Assembly (NCBI RefSeq): GCF_947179515.1
Contig: NC_067476.1
Location: forward strand, 57,601,800 to 57,665,799
Direction: 5' to 3'
DNA length: 64,000 bases
Source of the DNA: Apodemus sylvaticus
Lineage: Eukaryota > Chordata > Mammalia > Rodentia > Muridae
Part shown: one piece after another, positions 10,323 to 21,302 of the stretch
Layout of the letters: every line of letters starts with the position of its first letter
Position numbering within the stretch: position 1 is the stretch's first letter
The notes under the pieces: model-generated
Seen by the model: the letters and a program-made list of their open reading frames with translations, nothing else
What the model was told of the DNA's origin: nothing
Database searches by the model: none
Translations under genes and position numbers: made by a program

Positions 10323-11244
10323 GTAGGGCAAACCACAATTTACTGTTTGGTTTTCCAGAGTCCAAGCAGTCACAGCCAGGGTTTATGGCTACTTACAAAA
10401 GGCAATACTCAGTAGTCAGGGCTGGGAGCAAGACAGTTTTCCTTAAATGGAGGCTTTGGCAGGGCAGGCCTTCTGAAGCTCAGCCAGCCCACTGTACTAC
10501 TAAACAGCATTTGAGGAGAGGAGGATCCTTAAAAACAACCAAAGCTAATGCTAAGCTCTCCTGTCCTCTCACACTAAGCCTTCTGAGAGTTCTCCACCAC
10601 TCTCCCTCTCTCCTCCCTCCTCCACAGCCACTCACCCCACCCAGCACAGGGCAAGCAGGCCCTGGAGAGTGAGTGCTGGGACAGCCCAGAGAGGGCTGCT
10701 TGGTTCTTTGGCTTCTGTGTCCAGCAAGGATCTGCCAGAGCCTATCCATTTCAGCCACTGCTGCTGACTGGAACAAAACACTCATGCTGCAGCCCTGTCC
10801 TGCAAATACTACAATCTTTAAAACAACAACAAAAACCCTGTGTTTGAAAAAGAAAAATAAATATAGTCATCAGATAATGGCTAATTAAGCAAGACTAATT
10901 AAGCCAGTGAAGTATTTTACAGGCTTTGTGGTTAAAGAGAAAAACAAAAACAAAGACAAAAAATACCACCTGCCTACAAAGAAAACAACTTGTCAAACTA
11001 ATTGATGTAGCCTTAAGTTTACTCCTTAAACGCTTGCTTTCAATTTGCTTTTTTTGTTCTCATCCTATATTACCTAGCTAACAGATCGGAGTTCACTCAA
11101 CTTCCCTCCTAATGGAAGCCCTATAGCATTTCATGTTCTAGCTCAATACTGCAGTTTGATGAGTCGTTATGAGCTAGACAAGAACCCAGACAACTTGTGT
11201 TCATGTCTGAGAGCCTTCCTCCCATGATCACCTTGCTGGGGCCC
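10323..11244. other. Unique intronic sequence with TAATTA cluster
   Basis: No repeat is recognised. Two CTAATTAAG sites lie 15 bp apart at about 10880-10906, a homeodomain-type motif arrangement. An AT-rich stretch continues to about 11060. It could be a conserved non-coding element, but only cross-species alignment would show that. Confidence 0.4.
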
Positions 11245-11480
11245 TGAACTCAAGTTTGATAATGATGTTAATAATGATTACGGTAATTAACATTTACCTT
11301 ACATTCAAGTGTTTATTACAAGCATTGCCGTTTCCTAAATGACTTCTGGTATTGACTTATTTAATGTTCCCAACATTCCTGAGGTAGGAGCTAGCTGATT
11401 TGGTATCACGCTGCTAGTGAGTATGGGAGCTCAGACTCAGAAGCAGGCAATCTAGTTCCTTCAAGACCACTTTCATGATA
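11245..11480 (-). repeat. MIR SINE, reverse
   Basis: Reverse MIR pattern: TTAACATTTACCTTACATTC, then TTGACTTATTTAATGTTCCC, CATTCCTGAGGTAGGAGCT and CGCTGCTAGTGAGTATGGGA. Confidence 0.65.
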
Positions 11481-11654
11481 TGCTATCAGCTTAATAATCA
11501 ACAGCTCTGAAAATATCCAGTGACATCAATTAAACAGCAAACTTGTCTAGACTGGATGCAAATAACAGATATGCAGCAAAATAAAACACATATCCTCAGT
11601 CTTTGTCCTTCAAATAGAACTCCTCAGCCCCTTGGGATTTCCTGGGCTTTTGTC

Positions 11655-11787
11655 ACTGCTAAAATGCCCCTTCCCATCAACCCCTGCTGAGAGAGTGAAT
11701 GAGACTCTTCAAGTTCAGGAGAAGCCTGGAGTGCCGTCATGCTCCCCAAAACTCTAAGGAGGGTGGGGGAACAGAAACTCTAACAAT
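11655..11787 (+). repeat. Inverted duplication, left arm (presumed source)
   Basis: This 133-bp stretch is the reverse complement of 12614-12746 at about 95% identity. I count six mismatches, with no gaps. It starts ACTGCTAAAATGCCCC and ends CAGAAACTCTAACAAT. It lies in otherwise unremarkable sequence, so it is the likely original copy. Confidence 0.93.
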
Positions 11788-12530
11788 CATGGTGAGTTAG
11801 GCTATCTATTATGTAGTGAGGAAACAGTGTTCCTGTGGCCTGAGTCCTTCTAGTGAATTACCAAACCTAAGGAGGCCCTGGTCCTCAGAGACCGTGATCC
11901 GGAGCCCGAGACCCAGTACCTACTACAGCCATCCAGAGGGAGGTCAGTTGAGTGAGATTCAGCCTTTAAACTTAGGAGTTTGGCAATAACTCTGGAACTT
12001 AGTTCCAAATGAGGAGAGGCGAAGAGCAATGTGTAGAGAACTGAGTAAGGGGAGCCCCTCGTACTCAGTGTCAGGAGTGTGTGGTAAGGACAGCAGTGTG
12101 TATACACAGGAATACACACCCTAGGAAGGGGAAACATCACCTACTCTAGAAATTACATTTGACCTCTCTAAAATCTAGAAACAGAAAGCTGCTGAGACAG
12201 GTTATCAGCATGATGTTTCCACAGGGAAAGCTCAACCTCGAAGTCCCCATCACATGGTAAAACTGGCTTCCTAACCAGGTTGTTCCTATCTGGTTGCAAG
12301 CACAAGCTCTGAACTGCCTTCAATTCCTTCTGGTTCTGCAGCCTGTTGCCCCTTTTCCAGTACAGCACTTTTCCAGTACGATTCCGCTTGCTTCTCTGCC
12401 CATGTCAGCAGAGTAGGGAATTCTCCTTTGGTCACAGGACTGTGGGTGAACTAGGAGCGACACTACAGTTCAGATCTTAGTGGGCAGCTTCTCTCATCAC
12501 TACCTGCTTCATTTGCAAAGTCAGCTGTGA
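11788..12530. other. Spacer between inverted arms, unique
   Basis: No repeat or exon is recognised here. With the start of the B3 it makes up the 826-bp spacer between the inverted arms. Confidence 0.4.
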
Positions 12531-12868
12531 GGGCTGTAGAGAGGGCCCTGAGAAGGCACTGGCTGCGCTTACTTAGGACCTGAGTTTGGTTCCCAGCACC
12601 CACATGGCAGCTCATTGTTAGAATTTCTGTTCCCCCACCCTCCTTAGAGTTTTGGGGAGCATGACGGCACTCCAGGCTTCCCCTGAACTTGTAGAGTTTC
12701 ATTTACTCTCTCAGCAGGGGTTGATGGGAAGGGGCACTTTAGCAGTAACTCCAGTTCCAGAGGATCAGATGCTTTTTCTTGCCTCCATGGCATACAAGTG
12801 GTGGAGAGATAAACATGCATGGAAAACACTCATACACATAAAATTAAAAAGTAATTTTAAAAAATCAG
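12531..12868 (+). mobile_element. B3 SINE split by a 133-bp insert
   Basis: The B3 head (GGGCTGTAGAGAGGGCCCTG to CACCCACATGGCAGCTC) stops at 12613. The body resumes at 12747 (AACTCCAGTTCCAGAGGATC) and runs to the tail CACTCATACACATAAAATTA. The insert between them is the right arm of the inverted duplication, replacing roughly ten bases of normal B3. Confidence 0.88.
12614..12746 (-). repeat. Inverted duplication, right arm (inserted copy)
   Basis: The reverse-complement copy of 11655-11787, placed inside a B3 SINE. It has no A-tail, no target-site duplication and no SINE/LINE character. A repair-type templated insertion is more likely than retrotransposition. Confidence 0.92.
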
Positions 12869-13384
12869 TCAATGCATGGAGGGGTTGACCTCTGCCACAA
12901 GAAGGCCCTCATTAAACAATAACCAGGAGACAAGAATATCAGTACTCCTAAAACCCCACAAGGCCCAAGAAACAAAGGCTACAGGAGACCCTGGGAATAC
13001 AGACTACGTTACTGGAGCTCTGCAAGCCGGGTTATGGATTGTACGCCAATCGATACCAGTTTAATTAGTTACTACTGAGTTTTCCTGTTCTCAAAGGGGC
13101 GGATATGAACTTCCATCTTATCCTGGAGGTGTGCACCTTGGCAGGCTGGAGTTCTAAAGCAGTCTTCTGTTTTCTCCTTATTCTTTCAAAGACAGCTGCT
13201 AAACCCAGACTCTCCTTTAAAGTGTGGCAAAGCACTTTCCCCTAACAGCCTATTTATTTATTTGGGGGGGGGGGTGTCATGCTGAAAATGCTCAAGAGCA
13301 ATGAAGAATACATATCTGGGCACATCTGGGGAGTGATAAAATAAAACGAAAAATAGGGAAGCATAAAGAAAGCCTCCACTCTAC

Positions 13385-13387
<3 letters not shown>
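12869..13387. other. Unique intronic sequence with G run
   Basis: Nothing is recognised apart from a TTTA/G-homopolymer stretch at about 13250-13275. Confidence 0.4.
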
Positions 13388-13449
<62 letters not shown>

Positions 13450-13469
13450 TGTGTGTGTACGCACGCGCG
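13388..13469. repeat. Compound microsatellite (TC)n(TG)n
   Basis: About 44 bp of CT dinucleotides followed by about 27 bp of TG, ending in ACGCACGCGCGCC. Such tracts are length-polymorphic. Confidence 0.97.
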
Positions 13470-13540
13470 CCACTGAATAAACGGGCAACAGCAGAACTGG
13501 AGGTGATGGACCAGCTACGTTAGTTCTGCATGCTATGGCT

Positions 13541-13725
13541 CGAGCCAGAGAGATGGCCTTAAGAGTCCTGCTCTCCAGAGGACCAGGTTCAGTTCCTACA
13601 CCTCTCATCGGACAGCGGAGAGCTTTCTGTAATTGTAGCTGCAAGGAGTCTGATGCCTTCTTGCAGTCTCCATAACATTCACTGTTAGAGAAACAGACAT
13701 AACATATAAATCTCTTTTTAAGTTG
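13541..13725 (+). mobile_element. B2/B3-family SINE
   Basis: AGCCAGAGAGATGGCCTTAA, then CCAGAGGACCAGGTTCAG, GTCTGATGCCTTCTTGCAG and an A/T-rich tail ACATATAAATCTC. Confidence 0.8.
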
Positions 13726-15880
13726 TTCTGGCTTTGCTTTTCAAGTGTTTACAGAACCTTTTTAGAAAAACAACTTGCTTCTCTTTATGTTAATGCCTTG
13801 TGGAAAAGTTAAATTATGTATAAAGTACAGAAAATGAAGAGAAGCTCTTATGAAATGTTATCTGTGTACAATATTATTGACAAGGCAGGCCCAGCTCCTG
13901 CTCTCTCCCTACGGGCAAATATAGGCGTTACTCTTCACAAGAAAGGCTACCACCCCAGATATATAAATGCACCCTATTCTCAATCAGCGAGCAAAGGCAG
14001 CAAGGGGCGGACACAGTGAGAGCTAGCGGGAAAGATGGACTGCTTAAAAACTCGCCAAGTAAAGCAGGGCATGCTTAGCAAAACAAAATAAATTGAGAAA
14101 CACGTGACTGTGCTTTTCATAGTTCAGGTGCGGTCATTAAAACAGGCTTCTTCTGAGCATGATTTATTAAAGAAAATTAATGAAAAGCTATTATATAAAA
14201 GGGACAGAAAACCAGGACAGTCAGCGAGGTGCCTTGGAGGCTCCTGAGGGTAAAAGAATCCAGCCCTAGCTGCATGTTAGCTTCAACCACAGATGGTTCT
14301 GGAGGATTCTGGATTTGAACTGCTTTGGTTCTCTATGCCGTAAGTAACTAACTTGTATCTTAATATCATTTCTTAATACAAAAATGTAATGTCACTGGTT
14401 TCCTTCTAAAGCAAGAAGTGACTATCTGAGAAGCAGAAATGCACTATGTCCTCCCCATAACTGCGCCTACTCTAGCTTTTCCAAGATCTGAGGTGAAAGA
14501 GCAGAAGGATAACCAAGTGGTTATGGTGGTACTGTGCCTTCCCAGGAGCACAGAACAGCATTTTACATCTGTGCCTTTTCACCCACTACTGCACAGATGG
14601 AGGCATGACTAGGTGCTAGACACCCTTGCATTCAGATACCAGAAGCAGCAAGGGACTAATGAACAAAGGTAGATAAAATAATGCAGCCAGATACTCAACC
14701 AACTCCCTGGAGGCCTAGAGGGGAATTCTGAAGGTGGCCAGAAGTCAGTAACTGCCATTACTGGGCAGCCATTAGAGGGCAGCAGAGCATGTCCCCAGCA
14801 GCAGGACAGGACAATTGCAGGCCTTTTAATCAGAGCTCGGCAAATTACACTTCAAAGGAGATTATAATTGATGATATGTGTGGGGTACTGGAACTCTCCT
14901 TTCAATAAGGATAAATCAACCAGTCTGCTTGGAAAATTCAGTTAGATTCTTTGAAGAGTGTTTTTTTAACAACCAGAGAAAACCCATTAGGATTGCCTGA
15001 GGCTGACTAAATCATCTCTAATAAATCTACATCATGTAGACACAGAATGGTGGTGAACAAAACCAGAACACAGACTCCGTAGCCTTGTATTTCCAGGAAA
15101 ACACTGAAACATAGCTCTCCTTAAAAGAGGTTAGGAATAGCTCCAACTGTTGGTGTTAAAAAAAAATCTTTGGGATAAAAACAACGCAAGCACAGGACTA
15201 GAGCTGACTGCTTCCTGCCTGGCAACTGTGCAAACATGACAAGCATGAGCGTCTCAGCATCCGGATGGCACTGGGGACTTCATGGGACATTTTGTTAGTA
15301 CAGGTGCCAGTACGATTGGTAGGTAAGCTAGTTTTAAAACAATACAGACAGTTTCAAATGGAAAAACAACAATCCTCTGGAAAGACTTTAAATTACTGTG
15401 GTAAAACAATGGCTGGCTTTCATCACATCAAATCCCAAATCCCAGTCCTCTTCACCCTCATGTACTGCGGACCTGGCCAGTTTGGAAATTCTCTGGCTTC
15501 TCTGGGCTATCATCAAACCTTTCTCCCCTGACCCTGCTTCTAGAGGGAAGTGCTTGGCTTTGCTGTTGTTGATTTGTTTTCCTATTCTCCACAATGATAC
15601 ACACATACTCCATTAGGCTGAACTCCACTGAAGTTCCTAATACAGCTCAAGGGAGGTTCAGTGAGGTATGTTTCAAGGTCCCAGGCTCCAAACAATAAGA
15701 GTATAAATTAACTTTAATCTTGTTACTTGTATGTTAGGTACCACATAGGAAAAAGTACTTTTGTTCAAATGAAATATTACCTACAACGTACATTGACATT
15801 TTTGGACTGTTTATTTACATAATATAAAAAGGCTTACCATTACATAAAAAGTTTCCCCCATCAAAACCATTCTAATTTTA
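13726..15880. other. Long unique intronic stretch
   Basis: About 2.1 kb without a repeat that I recognise, which is unusual for this window. AT-rich blocks with TAATTG/TTAAT motifs lie near 14820-14960. No exon with paired splice sites and a recognisable product was found on either strand. Confidence 0.45.
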
Positions 15881-16080
15881 ATTTTCTGTGTATGACTGTA
15901 TTGCCTCCATGTATTTATGGACAACATGTATATGACTAGGCCAGAAGAGTGCACCTGACACCCTGGAACTGGAGCTGCAGATGGCTGTGAGCCACCACGG
16001 GATGCTGAACGCTGACTCCGCTCAGGTCCTCTGAAAGAGTAGCCAGTATTCTCACCTCCCGATCCATCTCTCCAGACCCA
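15881..16080 (-). mobile_element. B2/B3-family SINE, reverse
   Basis: CTGGAACTGGAGCTGCAGAT, GGCTGTGAGCCACCACGGGA, CGCTCAGGTCCTCTGAAAG and ATCCATCTCTCCAGACCC read as a reverse B2/B3. Confidence 0.82.
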
Positions 16081-16159
16081 GAAAATTCCTTACTTTTATG
16101 GGCATAGTCACTAAAACTACTTCATAGGAGTGAAGGTCAGGTGAGTGAATTTATTTATA

Positions 16160-16212
16160 TATATATAGTGTCTGGCATACTTCAAGACAGCAATTGCTCA
16201 ATAAACACTGCC
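16160..16212 (+). repeat. MIR/L2 3'-end fragment
   Basis: AGTGTCTGGCATACTTCAAG followed by GCTCAATAAACACTG is the classic 3' end shared by MIR and L2-type elements. It is short and diverged. Confidence 0.5.
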
Positions 16213-16245
16213 TTCTACCTATAGCTAAAAGGTCCTTCTTCAGTC

Positions 16246-16305
16246 CACTGCTAGTTGAACCTTCCATCCACTGCTAGTTGAACCTTCTATTCACTGCTAG
16301 TTGAT
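16246..16305 (+). repeat. 23-bp tandem repeat, about 2.6 copies
   Basis: CACTGCTAGTTGAACCTTC repeats at 16246, 16269 and 16292 with a period of 23 bp. The third unit is partial. Confidence 0.92.
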
Positions 16306-16394
16306 TCCCACTAAAGCCTTCTTGGGCCAACAGATGAAGTCCTGCCCTTGTTATAAATAGCACATGCCGAGATAATTATTAATGGCCCAAGGAT

Positions 16395-16560
16395 CCTTAC
16401 CTGGGATTCTACAAGCATCTACACAGTACCTCATTTTATCAGATGAGGAAACCGGGGCAGGAGGAATTCTTTGCTTAGGTCACACAAATGAACAGATGGC
16501 CACTCACAGAAGTGGAATCAATCGCTGCATCTTATGCCCATCTTTCCATCACGTGGGTGG
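16395..16560 (-). repeat. MIR SINE fragment, reverse
   Basis: CTCATTTTATCAGATGAGGA, AACCGGGGCAGGAGGAATTC, then TTAGGTCACACAAATGA and CAGAAGTGGAATCAATC follow the reverse MIR order. Confidence 0.6.
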
Positions 16561-17340
16561 ATTTTGTGGTATACAAATGTTACCTTGCTAAAGCTGTAAA
16601 GAATTCAAACAAACAGAAGTGTCCAGAAGGAAAAATCTGGACATAGATGACATGCATTCAAGGAGTACAAAACAAAATCTAAAAATACGAGAGCAGCGTG
16701 CTCTCACGCGTCTGCTCGGTGCACTGCCGATGCTTAGCAACTCATCTCAAGTCCACAGCGGTCAGAGCGGAAGGCTACCGAGAGCTTCCGCAGCAAAGAC
16801 AAAGATGTTTTCTAAAGAGGCCTTTATCTGTTTTGGAGACTGGGAAGTCAATAAAGATCATGGTTCTAGCCAGTTCAGGACCTGGTGAAGGGGCTCCTAG
16901 GTCACACTGTTTGGATATCCTCACGGGATAGAGGGACAAAGGGAGAGCCACTACATCGTCACAGAGCAGGACAGAGGAGTGAAAAGGGGCGCTGGCTCCT
17001 TTAACCTGAGGTCCACAGCCTCTCCATCCATCACTTCCCGAAGCACGCAGCCTGCCACCCCCACAAAGGGGACCAAGTCACTCTTGGTGACTGAGACGCT
17101 GCCACAGCACTAGGATCTGGGAAGGGACAGATACTTGGAATAGGACGGATAATTTGTCAGTAATTGTTCAAAGTGAATAATGAGTAAAACTGCCTTTCCC
17201 CATTTCTTTATATTTGAAAATGTCCATGATAAATGTCCAATGCAGTAAAAATCTTTAAGCATGCAAACTGTAAAAAAAAAAAAGGGGGGGGGTCTAAAAT
17301 AACAGTTACCAGTTAGCTTTTTTTTTTTTTTTTTTACATT
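16561..17340. other. Mostly unique; homopolymer cluster at the end
   Basis: No element is recognised to about 17265. Then poly(A) followed by poly(G) at about 17268-17290, and an isolated poly(T) at about 17319-17336. Confidence 0.5.
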
Positions 17341-17354
17341 TCAAATTCAACAGA

Positions 17355-17440
17355 GAAAGGTCAGATACAGTAGTCCATGCCTATAATCCCAGCAGGAAGT
17401 AGGGCTGAGTTGTAGGACAGTTTGACCTACACACTGAAAC
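17355..17440 (+). mobile_element. B1/B4 SINE fragment
   Basis: CAGTAGTCCATGCCTATAATCCCAGCA followed by a diverged TTGACCTACACACTG stretch. Only part of a B1-type unit remains. Confidence 0.6.
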
Positions 17441-17505
17441 TGGAGAGAGACAGAGACAGAGTCAGAGTCAGAGTCAGAGTCAGACAGACAGGCAACTAGA
17501 CAGAG
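17441..17505. repeat. Hexamer tandem (GACAGA then GAGTCA)n
   Basis: GAGACAGAGACAGA passes into four GAGTCA units and then GACAGACAGG. It probably grew from the tail of the preceding SINE fragment. Confidence 0.9.
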
Positions 17506-18990
17506 AATATGAATATGAATTTAGAGAAGAGACTGTGCCCTTAAAGTGTTCCCATAGCCACCATCATGATAAAGGACGTTTGTGGGTAGAGGCTGACTAC
17601 ATGGACCCATTAGGATGGCCGAGGGTCAGTGAAGAGCGCTATTCTGAGAAATCCCATAGGTGGAGAGTAAGACAGGGCGCCAGGCAACCGTGAGGGGTGC
17701 AGAGCTGCGCCTGACTCTGCCATTCTCGTGGCGCTCAAACTTCTAGCCATAGCTCCATATGTCTTTCTCACTTTGAGAGTAGCTGTCTTCTCAGCAGCCT
17801 CCTTCTCTGTCACCACTACCATGAGATATACTTGTTTCAGGTAATTACTAGGAAACATTATGTCTATAGTACATACTGTGACAGGCAGACAGTAAGAAGT
17901 GACTGGACAGACAAGAAGGCAGGTTGGCTACGTGAAGCACCAACAAATATCATAAATGTTATAGTTTGAGTCAGACAAATAGAATTCTAAACTGTGTGCA
18001 TGCTGCATATTAATATTTAAAAACATGTTCTGCATGCCGTAACAATGTATCCTGCCTATGTTGTCAATAAAAACACTGTTACTGTTTCTGAGATCAAAGC
18101 AAGTGTGGTTCTGTTGTTTGACTGTTCCTGTCTGCTGGCCTAGGAGAACGCCCACACCCACACCCCACACTCGGCCAGTGCAGAGCACTGACTAAACCCC
18201 CTTCTCAAAGCACAACAGCCTTCTCACTTAGGTTCCATTTAGAAAAATAATTAGAAGAGAATAAGATTAGATAACTTTAAACTAACCCACGCTCTATGAA
18301 TAGAGTGTGTACTTTCTTTGAATAGAATATTAAATTACACAGTTCAGGGACATTTGCTGAGTCGTCTGGGCTCTGGCCCATTAGGACCATGAATGAAGAG
18401 ACACTAAGTTCTAAAGCTGCCTTTATGTTCAGCCAACTCTAACTTTAGGCTCTGGGAATGGCTTGCTCGACCTTGCTTTTTACACACTGAGGTTTCACCA
18501 TCCATATTCCTTCTTGCCGCGTCATTCTTTAATGTGCACAGTTCCCATTCCCTGAGGTCCACCAGCTTACACTGCAGTAATCACTGTGAGCCCTGCTCAA
18601 GCTTTCGCTTGCCGCCGCCGCCGCTGATTGCAGCTTCCCACTTGCAGCTTTCCCTGGTAACATGTAGATGACTTCTCACTCTGGTCACCCCACTGTCACT
18701 TGGTAGAAGAATCTAATTTGTTATTCATAAGAGAATTGCAGAGGAAAATCTAGGGTCCCTCTGTACAACTAAAAAAAAAATACTTGAAGCAATAAAGCTC
18801 ACTTTTCATTATCAGTCACCATAATCACTGCATTCTACATACAAGACGGTGACAACAGAAATGAAAGCAAGTATCTACTATAGGGTCATGCAGCATGCAA
18901 AATATTTTTTAAATGAAAAAACTGTAGAAATTATTTTACAAAAAGTAATCTGAGGTCCCGGGGTGCATATGTGTATGTGTGTTAAATAAA
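17506..18990. other. Unique intronic stretch with a small GC-rich patch
   Basis: No transposable element is recognised. At 18606-18622 four GCC triplets (several CpGs) stand out from AT-rich surroundings. A minus-strand frame of 82 codons at 17610-17858 shows no domain I know and no matching splice context. Confidence 0.4.
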
Positions 18991-18992
18991 AG

Positions 18993-19062
18993 ACAGGGTA
19001 TAGCTCAGTTAGAATGCATGAAGACCTGGCTTTGCTCCTAGTGCCAAAAGAAAAAGTAGGAC
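18993..19062 (+). mobile_element. ID-like SINE, old
   Basis: GGGTATAGCTCAGTTAGAATGC, then GCTCCTAGTGCCAAAAGAAA, resembles the tRNA-Ala-derived ID family with an A-rich tail. It is diverged. Confidence 0.6.
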
Positions 19063-19774
19063 TTAAAGGACTCTCTCAAGGGGCCACTGCTACCTATGCT
19101 CACCAAGTGCACCAAGGCAGCACTTCCTGCTTCGGGGACACACTGCCAGTCCAGCCCCAGCTGCTGCATCCTGGTCCTGAACAGGATCATCATTACAACT
19201 AGATTATATCTGGAGCCGACTGACAGGGGTGAAATCCTGACTGCACCTTCCACTCAGCATTAGTTCTATGGCATGACAGAATTCTTCTATTAAATCTCCC
19301 TTTTAGCTGAGGTCCCTGGGTGCATACATATTTCGAACACACAGGCTTCAAGGCTTAAATGCTAAAACAATCACACTTCCTGACTCCCTCCCTCTATGGT
19401 CTTCCCTATGACTGGGAATCTACCATCACCTCTGTCAACCACGAAGACACCAATCTATTCATGGTACCCAACCCCTCACACTGGAAAAGTATATGCTACA
19501 TGATATATTGATGTGCAACTTCGATTTGCATTAACATCAAATGAGGCCAAGAAGGGCATACTTGAAAAGCCTTAACACTATTCTGGCCTAAACATCATAC
19601 TTAACTAAATTACACATCTTCCACACTTCTATTCTGAGGGGTTATGCTGCCTTTTTAACTAAGATACCCCTCTGTGTTTTAGGAGATGAGAAGTTCTACT
19701 TAGGATTTGTGAAAACAATTGCCCCATCCCTCAAATGTTGTGATGATTCTACCTTAACACATAGGATAGATAGT
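19063..19774. other. Unique intronic sequence
   Basis: I recognise no repeat or exon. Confidence 0.4.
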
Positions 19775-20952
19775 TGTGGTGGTTTGAATATGCTTGTCCC
19801 AGAGAGTGGCACAGTTAGGAGGTGTGGCCTGTTGGAGTGGGTATGGTCTTGCTGGAGGAAGTATATCAAGTATAGGGATTGGCTTTGAGACCCTTCTCCT
19901 AGTAGCCTGGAAGACAGTCTTCTTCCGGCTGCCTTTGAATCAAAATGTAGAACTTTCTAATGGCTGAATAGTACTCCATTGTGTAGATATACCACACTTT
20001 TTGCATCCACTCTTCTGTTGAGGGATACCTGGGTTCTTTCCAGCATCTGGCAATTATAAATAGGGCTGCTATGAACATAGTAGAGCATGTATCCTTATTA
20101 CATGGTGGGGAATCCTCTGGGTATATGCCCAGGAGTGGTATAGCAGGATCTTCTGGAAGTGAGGTGCCCAGTTTTCGGAGGAACCGCCAGACTGATTTCC
20201 AGAGTGGTTGTACCAATTTGCAACCCCACCAGCAGTGGAGGAGTGTTCCTCTTTCTCCACACCCTCTCCAACACCTGCTGTCTCCTGAATTTTTAATCTT
20301 AGCCATTCTAACTGGTGTAAGGTGAAATCTCAGGGTTGTTTTGATTTGCATTTCCCTAATGACTAATGAAGTTGAGGATTTTTTAAGATGCTTCTCCGCC
20401 ATCCGAAGTTCTTAAACAATGAATTCATGAAATTCTTAGGCAAATGGATGGAGCTAGAGAACATCATACTAAGTGAGGTAACCCTGACTCAAAAGGTGAA
20501 TCATGGTATGCACTCACTAATAAGTGGATACTAACCTAGAAAACTGGAATACACAAAACATAATCCACACATCAATTGAGGTACAAGAAGAAAGGAAGAG
20601 TGGCCTCTTGTTCTGGAAAGACTCAGTGAAGCAGTATTCGGCAAAACCAGAGCGGGGAAGTAGGAAGGGGTGGGTGGGAGGACAGGGGGAGAGAAGGGGG
20701 CTTACGGGACTTTCGGGGAGTGGGGGGCTAGAAAGGGGGAAATCATTTGAAATGTAAATAAAAAATATATCAAATAAAAAAAAAAAGATGTAGAACTTTA
20801 GGCTTTTCCAGGCCCGTCTACCTGAATACTGCTCAGCATTACAATAATGGACTAAGCCTTTAAAATTATAAGCCAGACCCAATTAAATGTTGTACTTTAT
20901 AAGAGTTGCCATGGTTATAGTGTCTCTTCACAGCAACGAAAACCCTAAGACA
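19775..20952 (+). mobile_element. MT-type MaLR LTR split by an L1 insertion
   Basis: The left part (19775-19956) begins TGTGGTGGTTTGAATATGCT. The right part (20788-20952) contains AAGCCAGACCCAATTAAATG and ends CCCTAAGACA. Together they make an ordinary MT-type LTR of about 335 bp (the 12-bp duplicated site counted once), interrupted by the L1 at 19957-20787. Five-base flanks do not match cleanly, so this copy is older than the L1. Confidence 0.85.
19957..20787 (+). mobile_element. 5'-truncated and 5'-inverted L1 (twin-primed)
   Basis: 19957 to about 20401 is L1 in reverse and encodes, on the minus strand, the carboxy end of ORF2 (the WRGCGERGTLLHCWW segment). From about 20412 to 20787 the same L1 continues in forward orientation from AACAATGAATTCATG to its 3' UTR and A-tail. 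The two parts abut in L1 coordinates. A duplication ATGTAGAACTTT flanks the whole (19945-19956 and 20788-20799). The 3' UTR, with a GGGGGGCTAGAAAGGGGG-like block, looks rat-type rather than house-mouse. Confidence 0.92.
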
Positions 20953-20959
20953 GTAATAA

Positions 20960-21297
20960 ATATGGGTTTGACATCATTAAAAGGAAGGGTGAAGTCCCAG
21001 AGGATTATTCTTCATAAGACAAAGCACACAAAGTTCAACGTGAATGCTAGTTGGTACTATACATTGTGAGAAGGAATCAGATGCCCACTCTGTTCTCAGT
21101 AGGAGGAAAAGTACCAGGTGACAAAGTTTCACAACTCAAATTAAGTGAGATATTAGTGACCATGAAAATCTACATCTCCCAACAGGTCTTTAGAATTCTG
21201 TATCTTCAATACAACGTCAGGCCAGCTACTAACTTTAATTGAGGTAGAAAACACAACTCATGTTTTTGTGGAGATATTTCTAAGGATTTCCCTTTAA
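20960..21297. other. Unique intronic sequence
   Basis: No repeat or exon is recognised between the MT LTR and the ORR1 element. Confidence 0.4.
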
Positions 21298-21302
21298 CCC
21301 TT

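Noticed and set aside
19899..20402. 167-codon minus-strand frame with good protein character
   Set aside because: It is the carboxy end of L1 ORF2 in the inverted half of an L1 insertion, not a host gene.
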